In this document: positions 24,210 to 30,962 of the stretch, piece by piece
Layout: every line of letters begins with the position of its first letter
How positions within the stretch are numbered: position 1 is the stretch's first letter
NCBI RefSeq assembly: GCF_002165575.1
Contig: NZ_MXQF01000030.1
Span: 1-38,107 of the forward strand
DNA length: 38,107 nt
Direction of reading: 5' to 3'
Source of the DNA: Pseudoalteromonas sp. A601
GTDB lineage: Bacteria > Pseudomonadota > Gammaproteobacteria > Enterobacterales > Alteromonadaceae
Program-made: the position numbers and the translations under genes
Notes under the pieces: model-generated
The model's database searches: none
The model's input: the letters and a program-made list of their open reading frames with translations, nothing else
Told to the model about the DNA's origin: nothing

Positions 24210-25073
24210 AGCCTCTTGTTCAATAGGTAGCTTTAATAGCTTTGAAAATACTTCACTTAAATCATCTATATCATGTAAGTGTTTTTGTGAGCCAGTGTAT
24301 TGTTCACAATGCTCTAAAATTTCGTTTATCGCATTGGGTGAAATACTTAAGTCGCAAATTTTAAAGCCCAGTTGTTCTTGCAACCAATCAATGCCCGGTG
24401 ATTGGGCGTGCTTCATTACACTGTCTTCGCTAGTGTTATTTTCGATAAATATACGGCACGCAAATGTGTCTTGAATTGCCTTAGCAATACCCTTGATCAG
24501 AAATGAAGGCATGACACTAGAAATAACGCTCCCAGGACCGATAATAATTAAGTCGGCGGCCAAAATTGCATCAACACAGCCTGGTGCAGCATCAACTTGA
24601 TTGGTCAATGATATGCTGTCTGGTAGCGTTTCGAGAGCATCAATTTCGCACTCCCCAATTACAGTGTCGCCATTAGGGAGTTGGGCAGCTAAATCAGTCG
24701 CTAAGTCTGACATCGGTAAAATGGTTTCAGAGTTGCCGAGCATTGCATTAAACCAAGCAACTGCTTGAGTCGGTGACTCAGTCAATTGGGTTAGCCCGAG
24801 CAATGTTAAATTCCCCAAACTATGTCCATCTAAATCTCCCCCATCGAAACGGTGCTCAAAAATAGAGTGTATGATAGATTGTTGACCTGTTAGCTGTAGG
24901 CAACAACGGCGAATATCACCTAAAGCTAAGCATTTTTGCGACTCTCGTATTTTACCGCTGCTACCCCCATTATCTGTGGTAGCCACAATTGCAGTTAAAT
25001 CAGTACATAATGGTCTAACTGCACTTAAAACTTGGGCCAAACCATGACCGCCACCAATGCAAACAATCTTCAT
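24186..25073 (-). CDS. yvcK: YvcK/CofD-like protein (gluconeogenesis factor family)
   Basis: This 295-residue protein of the CofD/YvcK superfamily has the N-terminal GGGHGLAQVLSAVR nucleotide-binding loop, ATTDNGGSSGKIRES, LALGDIRRCC, DGHSLGNLTLLGL and LIIIGPGSVISSVMPS, all in the family order. YvcK proteins bind UDP-sugars and influence carbon flux and cell-envelope growth; CofD itself makes coenzyme F420 precursors. No F420 genes are seen, so the YvcK role is more likely. GGAG precedes the ATG. A sigma-54-like promoter (25106-25122) and a palindrome upstream suggest co-control with the polysaccharide genes, which need UDP-sugars (inference). Confidence 0.85.
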   Translation of the reverse strand: MKIVCIGGGHGLAQVLSAVRPLCTDLTAIVATTDNGGSSGKIRESQKCLALGDIRRCCLQLTGQQSIIHSIFEHRFDGGDLDGHSLGNLTLLGLTQLTESPTQAVAWFNAMLGNSETILPMSDLATDLAAQLPNGDTVIGECEIDALETLPDSISLTNQVDAAPGCVDAILAADLIIIGPGSVISSVMPSFLIKGIAKAIQDTFACRIFIENNTSEDSVMKHAQSPGIDWLQEQLGFKICDLSISPNAINEILEHCEQYTGSQKHLHDIDDLSEVFSKLLKLPIEQEALGDMAIN

Positions 25074-25105
25074 TTTTTACTCCATCAATAAATATATTGA
25101 GTTAG

Positions 25106-25122
25106 TGCAGAAAACATTCCAA
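25106..25122 (-). promoter_or_regulatory. Sigma-54-like promoter for the YvcK-like gene
   Basis: On the minus strand this reads TTGGAATGTTTTCTGCA, with GG-N10-GC. It shares TTGGAATG and CTGC with the LruC promoter at 441-457. The predicted start is near 25095, 22 bases before the ATG at 25073. The palindrome at 25203-25215 is centred 89 bp upstream of its GG, matching the 90 bp of copy D1. Confidence 0.55.
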
Positions 25123-25202
25123 TTTTGACCGAAAATTAAATCAATGATTCATAATGATTTTTTTGTTCATGAGCTGGCTCAATTGAAGAAAAGCGTTTAT
25201 AT

Positions 25203-25215
25203 TTGCATTGTGCAA
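25203..25215. promoter_or_regulatory. TTGCA-N3-TGCAA palindrome, copy E
   Basis: TTGCA TTG TGCAA is a perfect 5-3-5 repeat. It lies 24 bases before the hybrid kinase ATG and upstream of the divergent YvcK-like gene. No GG-N10-GC motif pointing toward the kinase was found, so it may activate the YvcK-like promoter while also touching kinase expression. Confidence 0.5.
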
Positions 25216-25239
25216 TGCATTTTACTCGGAGAAAACAAT

Positions 25240-27267
25240 ATGCAAAGCGAGGACGTTTTACCTCTGATTAATTTACAACATATCTTAGCTAAGCTAGCTA
25301 AATGTGATGATAAAATAGGCATTTTCAACTTGTTAAATACAACATTAAAACCATTAATTGGTTTTCAGGACAGTATTGTATTATTGAGTAATAAGCCTCG
25401 TTTTTATGAAACACTTGGTAGCTCAAATTATGAATTTGAAACTGAAATATGGCCTGAATGTAGTTTGTTTACTAAAGTGAACGAACGTAAATATGCATTA
25501 ACAACAAAACCTTATGAAGAGCTCGAATTTTCATTTTTGCAGGAATCAACAAAAGTAAAAATAGACAATTGTTTAGTTATTTACTCAGCTTTAAAAGATG
25601 AGCCTTATATTATATTGCTTACCAATGTTAACACTGAGAGTTATGAAAAGGTTGTTAGCTCTGAGTGTATAGGTATTTTATTTCAACAAATTTATCTTTC
25701 GCTTATTCAATTGGCTACGTTTGACAGATTTTCCCAAGAGTCTATTTCTTTAATCAATAAGTTCAGTCAATTATCTAGCTTATTTAAAGAGCTTGCTAGT
25801 GAGTGGTTCTGGTGTACTACATCAGAAAACCAATTTATTAGAGTGAATGATGCAGAGGCTAATGAAAGTGACTATGAGCGTTTTTTTATTGGTAATAGTA
25901 TTGAATCGCTAAGATCAGAAAATGAACTACAGTTAACGGATAAATGGGATTCTTTTCATCAAACACTTGCTAATTATGAAGATTTTTATGAGTTTGAATG
26001 TGAGTTAAATATAAAGGGTAAATATTGGCTTTGTTTCAGTGGAAAGTCACAGTTTGATGAAAAAGGAAGCTTTATTGGCTATCTGGGGATTGCAAAAGAC
26101 ATTACGCAGTCGAAAGAGCGGGAAGTGGCTCTGCAATTACAAAAGCATAAAGCAGAAGAAGCGAGTCAAACAAAATCTAAATTTTTAACTGTAATGTCTC
26201 ATGAAATTCGTACCCCGATGAATGCAATTTTGGGGATGATTGAATTATTACGTGACACTAAGTTAACTGACGAGCAGCGACAGTGGATTAATTATGCCAA
26301 TGCCAGTGCCGATATTCTCTATGGTCTAATAACGGATGTATTAGATTTTTCAAAAATAGAGTCTGGAACGGTGTCTATTATCAAAAAGCCGTTTAATCTG
26401 AATTTACTTGTAGATAATATCGTTGGTCAATTTGATATTATAGAGAGTAATCACGATATCGTGTTCACCGTAACTATCAGTGAGGAGATCCCTACATTTG
26501 TTTTGGGGGATGAATTTAGGCTTGGCCAAGTATTGTTTAATATTATTGGTAATGCATTTAAATATACGAAAGCTGGTCGAATAACTTTCAAGGTGTCTAT
26601 CAGCGAAGATTATCTACAGTTTGAGATAGCTGATTCGGGGGGAGGTATTGCAAAGAAGAACCTCGACTTAATTTTTCAACCTTTTCGTCAAGTGAATGAC
26701 GGCGTAAATAGAAAAAATGAAGGTGTGGGTTTAGGCTTGAGTATTTCTAAAAACTTGATTGAGCTTATGAATGGTTCAATTAAAGTAGATACTCAACTAG
26801 GTCTAGGAAGTACTTTTACTGTTTCGGTGCCTTTTCAAGCTGCTTCTCAAGATATCATTGCGTTAGAAAATGCGCCAGTTGGACACGCCTTATCAGTACT
26901 TGTTGCTGAGGACAACATAACAAATCAGGTGCTCATAAAAGCGTTTTTGGAGAAAATGAATCATAAAGTTACAATTGCCGAAGATGGTCAAGAAGTCATT
27001 GACTTAATTAAGCTTAAAAGCTTTGATCTGATTTTAATGGACATTATGATGCCCCGTATGGATGGGTTAACTGCAGCGCAAATAATACGAGATGAGATGC
27101 ATCTAGATGTGCCGGTTTATGCATTAACAGCTAATGCCGCTTCTGATGACAAAGCTGCGTGTTTTAAAGTTGGAATGAATAAAGTGCTCACTAAGCCGAT
27201 TCGTTTCGATACACTGAAAGCCTCACTTGAGTCTCTAGTCAGTGTTGGGCTAAATAGGGAGTGTTAA
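25240..27267 (+). CDS. Hybrid sensor histidine kinase lacking Hpt
   Basis: A protein of about 675 residues. The N-terminal 170 residues resemble a GAF-like input domain with no transmembrane segment. A PAS domain follows (~185-300; WFWCTTSENQFIRVN to GYLGIAKDITQSKER), then HisKA with His321 in FLTVMSHEIRTPMNAI. The HATPase domain has GNAFKYTKAG, DSGGGIA and GVGLGLSISKNL. The C-terminal receiver has Asp601 in LILMDIMMPRMDG. It lacks the terminal Hpt domain found in SypF or RscS; the separate Hpt protein at 23871 is the likely next step. The sensor appears cytoplasmic. The frame is open from 25144, but CGGAGA just before 25240 and the palindrome inside the longer version make 25240 the better start. 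Confidence 0.87.
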   Translation: MQSEDVLPLINLQHILAKLAKCDDKIGIFNLLNTTLKPLIGFQDSIVLLSNKPRFYETLGSSNYEFETEIWPECSLFTKVNERKYALTTKPYEELEFSFLQESTKVKIDNCLVIYSALKDEPYIILLTNVNTESYEKVVSSECIGILFQQIYLSLIQLATFDRFSQESISLINKFSQLSSLFKELASEWFWCTTSENQFIRVNDAEANESDYERFFIGNSIESLRSENELQLTDKWDSFHQTLANYEDFYEFECELNIKGKYWLCFSGKSQFDEKGSFIGYLGIAKDITQSKEREVALQLQKHKAEEASQTKSKFLTVMSHEIRTPMNAILGMIELLRDTKLTDEQRQWINYANASADILYGLITDVLDFSKIESGTVSIIKKPFNLNLLVDNIVGQFDIIESNHDIVFTVTISEEIPTFVLGDEFRLGQVLFNIIGNAFKYTKAGRITFKVSISEDYLQFEIADSGGGIAKKNLDLIFQPFRQVNDGVNRKNEGVGLGLSISKNLIELMNGSIKVDTQLGLGSTFTVSVPFQAASQDIIALENAPVGHALSVLVAEDNITNQVLIKAFLEKMNHKVTIAEDGQEVIDLIKLKSFDLILMDIMMPRMDGLTAAQIIRDEMHLDVPVYALTANAASDDKAACFKVGMNKVLTKPIRFDTLKASLESLVSVGLNREC

Positions 27268-27379
27268 CAATACCTACATTTTTAGTGAGGCTCACTGAGT
27301 CATGGGCTAAATGGCAGGGGGGGCCATGATTGGCCAATATGGCGAGCGAGGGCATTTATCGTGTTTTACTGCTGGAGGT
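27268..27379. other. Gap between convergent genes
   Basis: This 112-base spacer lies between the kinase stop and the LysR stop. It contains short inverted repeats (AGTGAGGCTCACT and ATGGC-N7-GCCAT with a G7 run) but no T-tract, so I do not call a terminator. Confidence 0.4.
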
Positions 27380-28264
27380 TTACACTATATCATGTTGCCA
27401 ACGCTGGGCTAAAAAATCGATAAATGCTCTGACTACATTTTGCTGATAGCTACGTGATAAGTAAACGGCCCATAAATGGTTTCCCGGGGTAGAGTAGTTA
27501 GGCAGTACTTTTACCAATTGCTTGGTTTGCAAATACTCGTGTGCCAAATGATAAGGTAAATTTGCAATCCCCATCCCTCTGATTGCTGCCTTGCATAGCA
27601 CCGACATGTCATTGGCGTTAACATTACCCTTTACGACGATTTGTTCATCCGAATTCTCACCTAAAAAATGCCATGTTGAACTACCACTGTGCAATAAACA
27701 GTTATGCTGTAATAAATCTTGTGGAGTGGTTATGTTGCTCTTGCCAGATAAATAGTCTGGGGATGCGCATATGACTGTATTTATAAACATTAATTTACGC
27801 GCTATGAGTTGCTCATCGGGCTGGTGAATATAACGCAAGGCAATGTCTATTCGTTCATCTACCAGTTGCGATAAGCTATCAGAGAGCACCAGCTGGAAAT
27901 GTGTATTTGGGTGCACGCCAACAAATTCTTCGATTGCATCAAACAGCATGTTTTGCCCAATACCAATAGGCGCTGCCACCCTAATTGTGCCAACTAGCTC
28001 GTTATTATGGCTATGGGCTCTACTTTGCAAATCCGATACGGTACTGAGTATTTGTTTACAATAAGCAAGTGCTTCTTCGCCTTGATTGGTTAAACTGACT
28101 TTACGTGTGGTGCGATGAAATAACCGCAAACTCAGCCACTGCTCAATGTCTTGTACGTGGCGGGTGACTTGTAAGCGGCTCAGTTCTAAGCTGTCAGCTG
28201 CTTTTGTAAAGCTGCCACAGCGGGCAACTTCAACAAAGCTTTGGATTGCAATTATTTTGTCCAT
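27380..28264 (-). CDS. LysR-family transcriptional regulator
   Basis: This 294-residue protein begins MDKIIAIQSFVEVARCGSFT, the standard LysR N-terminus, followed by the winged helix-turn-helix (SLELSRLQVTRHVQDIEQWL) and NRTTRKVSLT-like wing (HRTTRKVSLTNQG). A substrate-binding domain (about 88-290) has GTIRVAAPIGIGQNMLF. The frame is open upstream to 28315, but the ATG at 28264 has AGGA six bases before it and matches the family start. It is divergent from the NAD(P)-binding protein gene, the usual arrangement in which a LysR protein controls its neighbour. The inducer is unknown. Confidence 0.9.
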   Translation of the reverse strand: MDKIIAIQSFVEVARCGSFTKAADSLELSRLQVTRHVQDIEQWLSLRLFHRTTRKVSLTNQGEEALAYCKQILSTVSDLQSRAHSHNNELVGTIRVAAPIGIGQNMLFDAIEEFVGVHPNTHFQLVLSDSLSQLVDERIDIALRYIHQPDEQLIARKLMFINTVICASPDYLSGKSNITTPQDLLQHNCLLHSGSSTWHFLGENSDEQIVVKGNVNANDMSVLCKAAIRGMGIANLPYHLAHEYLQTKQLVKVLPNYSTPGNHLWAVYLSRSYQQNVVRAFIDFLAQRWQHDIV

Positions 28265-28302
28265 TAGTATCCTAAAATGAACTAATGTGTATCGATAAGG
28301 TT

Positions 28303-28373
28303 TATTTATCATCAATCAGTAAGCAAGTAAACTGATTATCAACAACTGAGGTTACTTAGTTAGATGATAAATA
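28303..28373. promoter_or_regulatory. Nested inverted repeats in the LysR divergent region
   Basis: TATTTATCATC (28303-28313) is exactly complementary to GATGATAAATA (28363-28373), an 11-bp perfect inverted repeat spanning the gap. Inside it AAGTAAACT (28325-28333) and AGGTTACTT (28349-28357) form a second pair with one mismatch. This fits an operator region for the LysR protein acting on both promoters, or a cruciform. Confidence 0.55.
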
Positions 28374-28391
28374 CTTTTTAAGGATACAGAT

Positions 28392-29024
28392 ATGAACATT
28401 ACTATTTTAGGCGCAACGGGTTGGATTGGTGGTGAGATCACTACACAAGCGTTACTTCGTGATCATCAAGTAACTACAATTGTCAGAAATCCTGATAAAT
28501 TAACCGCTGAAAACGTGACGCTAAATACGTTCGATTTGCGCTCAGATGACGATATAGCCCCTTTACTTACTGGTGCTGATGTGGTGATTGCCTCAATTGG
28601 CGGACGAGCAGCGGGTAATCATGAATTAGTAGCGCAAACGGCCCATCGCTTATTAACGGCACTGTCAGGTAGCAGTACTCGTTTACTGTGGGTTGGTGGG
28701 GCAGGCAGTTTAGAAACTGCACCTGGTGTTACATTAGTATCATCAGCTGATTTTCCTGCAGAATATAAAGCTGAAGCACTGGCACAAGGTGAAGCTTTAG
28801 AGATATTCAGGACGACCAATACAACTACGCAATGGACGTTTGTAAGCCCCGCTGCAGTTATTTACCCAGGTTCGAGTGAAGGTGTGTACCGTATTGGTGG
28901 CGATGCGTTTTTCACTAATGAACAAGGTGAAAGCAAAATATCAGTAACTGATTATGCGATTGCTATACTGGATGAAGCACAAAATGCTGCGCATCCTAAT
29001 CGACGTATCAGTGTGGCCTATTAA
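28392..29024 (+). CDS. NAD(P)H-binding atypical short-chain oxidoreductase
   Basis: This 210-residue Rossmann-fold protein has the dinucleotide-binding motif GATGWIG at residues 7-13. VVIASIGGRAAGNHELVAQ, LLWVGGAGSLE and WTFVSPAAVIYPG follow, as in the NmrA/YwnB-like NAD(P)H-binding family. These act as quinone or flavin reductases or as NADPH sensors; no classical YxxxK catalytic pair is evident. AAGGA precedes the ATG. It is the likely target of the divergent LysR protein. Substrate unknown. Confidence 0.86.
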   Translation: MNITILGATGWIGGEITTQALLRDHQVTTIVRNPDKLTAENVTLNTFDLRSDDDIAPLLTGADVVIASIGGRAAGNHELVAQTAHRLLTALSGSSTRLLWVGGAGSLETAPGVTLVSSADFPAEYKAEALAQGEALEIFRTTNTTTQWTFVSPAAVIYPGSSEGVYRIGGDAFFTNEQGESKISVTDYAIAILDEAQNAAHPNRRISVAY

Positions 29025-29074
29025 GTTTTTTCCAAAGGCACATAATGTTACTCTTAATCATCAACAGATTATGA

Positions 29075-30103
29075 ATGATATTTATGAGCCTACTTTTCTC
29101 CCTTGCCTTGGCAAGTTTACCCGCCTTACCTGAGCCTGTTGCTAATAATGCAGTTGCTAAAGTAATTGTAAATGAACAAGCGTATTTTTTAAGCTTTATG
29201 GGTTTAGGTGCAAAGAAAGATCACCATAGCGTACATAATAGAGTATGGGCACTAAAACTCGGTGATAAGCAATGGCTGGCAAAGTCACCTGTGCCTAGTA
29301 GTTTGCAGCCAAAAGGGCGTTTAGCGAGCACCGCTGTTGGATTGGGTGAATATGCTTATGTGTTCGGTGGCTATACGGTAAATAGTGATCACACAGAAAT
29401 ATCTAGCCCAGATGTCTATCGTTATGATTTAAAAAATGACCGCTATACCCAACTTGCCAATATACCTGTACCGGTGGATGACAGTGTCGCATTGAGCTAT
29501 CAGCAGCGTTATATCTATTTAGTGAGTGGCTGGCATAATGATGGCAACGTGAACTTAGTGCAAGTATACGACATACAAACAGATACTTGGCAACAAGCTT
29601 CGCCGTTTTTAGGTGAGCCGGTTTTTGGCCAAGCAGCAGCAATTAGCGGTAACACCATTGTCGTTTGTGATGGCGTTAAAACCCAGGCGAATGCTGATAA
29701 ACGCCGTTCATTTGCAAGCGTTGCACAGTGTTTAAAGGGCACCATAGATGAGCAAAACCCTCTTAAAATAGATTGGCGTACTTTGGATCACCCCACAGGC
29801 ACTGCTCATTACCGTATGGCTGCAAGTAGTTATAATGGCGCTATTTATATGCTTGGTGGTTCAGCCAATCCGTACAACTATAATGGCATGGGTTATAACG
29901 GTAAGCCTGCCCCCGCAAGCGGCCACGTATGGCGCTTTGATGTAGCGAATAACCGTTGGCAAGTACTCGCACCGCTCAAAACCCCAAGCATGGATCACCG
30001 TGGTTTACTTGAGCATGGTGGCATCTTATATCGCATTGGTGGCATGGATAATCAACAACAAGTAACCACTAAGGTGCTTGGCGATAAAGTAGAAGAGCTA
30101 TGA
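29075..30103 (+). CDS. Exported kelch-repeat beta-propeller protein
   Basis: This 342-residue protein has a hydrophobic N-terminus (about 1-16, signal peptide likely) followed by five to six kelch repeats. They can be seen as paired glycines plus Y/W-R/W spacings: LGEYAYVFGGYTVNS, RYIYLVSGWHNDG, GAIYMLGGSANPYN and GILYRIGGMDN. It resembles N-acetylneuraminate epimerase-type (NanM) propellers but no other sialic acid genes are nearby, so the substrate is open. The start has no strong ribosome binding site; an ATG at 29084 is an alternative. The Sir2-family gene overlaps its end by four bases, so the two are co-expressed. Confidence 0.82.
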   Translation: MIFMSLLFSLALASLPALPEPVANNAVAKVIVNEQAYFLSFMGLGAKKDHHSVHNRVWALKLGDKQWLAKSPVPSSLQPKGRLASTAVGLGEYAYVFGGYTVNSDHTEISSPDVYRYDLKNDRYTQLANIPVPVDDSVALSYQQRYIYLVSGWHNDGNVNLVQVYDIQTDTWQQASPFLGEPVFGQAAAISGNTIVVCDGVKTQANADKRRSFASVAQCLKGTIDEQNPLKIDWRTLDHPTGTAHYRMAASSYNGAIYMLGGSANPYNYNGMGYNGKPAPASGHVWRFDVANNRWQVLAPLKTPSMDHRGLLEHGGILYRIGGMDNQQQVTTKVLGDKVEEL

Positions 30104-30822
30104 TGAACACACTTTATATAACAGGCGCGGGTGTGAGCGCCGCTAGTGGCATTCCTACTTTTCGTGGTGAAGATGGCTATTGGACTATTGGCAGTAAAAA
30201 TTATACGCCGATGGAAATGGCCACTCGCGCAATGTATGAAAATAACCCAAAAGAATTTTTAGCGTGGTATTACCATCGTTTTGCTACATACCGTAATCAT
30301 GGCCCTAATGAAGTACATCATTGGCTCAGTGATAAAAACTTAATCACGCAAAATATAGATGGGCTTGATGGCAAAGCAGGCAATATAAATTACATTGCCA
30401 TTCATGGCCGCTTAGATCAAATGACGCTGTTTCACCATCAGGGCGATGAGGTAATACCACAAACCACACCTTGGGATAACGTAGACGAAAGCCGTTTACA
30501 CGATTCGCTACTTGAATTGTTTAAAATTGAAAACCACCAGCCGCTACTCAGCCAATCGTTCAAGCCTTTTGTGTTGCTATTTGATGAGTATTACACCGAG
30601 CTTTACCGCATCAGTGAAGCGCAACAACGCATGGCTGCTGCCGATAAAATAGTATTTATAGGCACGTCGTTTAGCGTCAATATCACGCAAATGGCACTGG
30701 ATATTGCTCGTAACTACGATATCCCTATTGAAGTGGTTGATCCCGAGCCTGCACATGTTATGCACCCAAATGTCAGTTATAAAAAAATGACGGCATTGGA
30801 GTATATTCAACAGCAGGGATAA
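30100..30822 (+). CDS. Sir2-family NAD-dependent protein lacking zinc cysteines
   Basis: This 240-residue protein has GAGVSAASGIPTFRGEDGYW (~8-28), TQNIDGLDGKAG (~85) and catalytic-type His in IAIHGRLDQM (~104), then FIGTSFSVNIT (~192) and VVDPEPA. These are the NAD-binding and catalytic motifs of sirtuins. The four cysteines of the zinc module are absent: the stretch after the His has none. Activity is likely NAD-dependent deacylation or NAD hydrolysis; the target is unknown. The ATG overlaps the kelch stop (ATGATG start; 30103 is equally possible). No partner pointing to phage defence is present. Confidence 0.84.
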   Translation: MMNTLYITGAGVSAASGIPTFRGEDGYWTIGSKNYTPMEMATRAMYENNPKEFLAWYYHRFATYRNHGPNEVHHWLSDKNLITQNIDGLDGKAGNINYIAIHGRLDQMTLFHHQGDEVIPQTTPWDNVDESRLHDSLLELFKIENHQPLLSQSFKPFVLLFDEYYTELYRISEAQQRMAAADKIVFIGTSFSVNITQMALDIARNYDIPIEVVDPEPAHVMHPNVSYKKMTALEYIQQQG

Positions 30823-30824
30823 GT

Positions 30825-30863
30825 AAAAAACCAGTACAGCGTTATTAACAGTACTGGTTTTTG
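30825..30863. terminator. Bidirectional Rho-independent terminator
   Basis: AAAAAACCAGTAC (30825-30837) and GTACTGGTTTTT (30851-30862) form a 12-bp stem with a 13-base loop and an A-tract/T-tract on the two sides, so it works on both strands. It ends the kelch-Sir2 unit and can also stop transcripts from the receptor gene. Confidence 0.85.
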
Positions 30864-30872
30864 TATTTGGCA

Positions 30873-30891
30873 AAACAGCGCTGTGCTGTTT
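30873..30891 (-). terminator. Possible terminator of the TonB-dependent receptor gene
   Basis: On the minus strand AAACAGC, a 5-base loop and GCTGTTT form a 7-bp stem followed by a short T run, about 70 bases after the receptor stop codon. It is weaker than the neighbouring bidirectional terminator. Confidence 0.45.
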
Positions 30892-30962
30892 ATAAAAAAC
30901 TTACTCTCATTCTGTATTAAGCTTTTATCTTCTGGGCAGAAGTGTACCAAATTGGTTTACAA

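Noticed and set aside
27268..27379. Short hairpins as a terminator between the kinase and LysR genes
   Set aside because: No T-tract follows either hairpin on either strand.
30100..30822. Sir2 protein as part of a phage-defence system
   Set aside because: No Argonaute, HerA/DUF4297, TIR or other defence partner adjoins it; it is coupled to a kelch protein.
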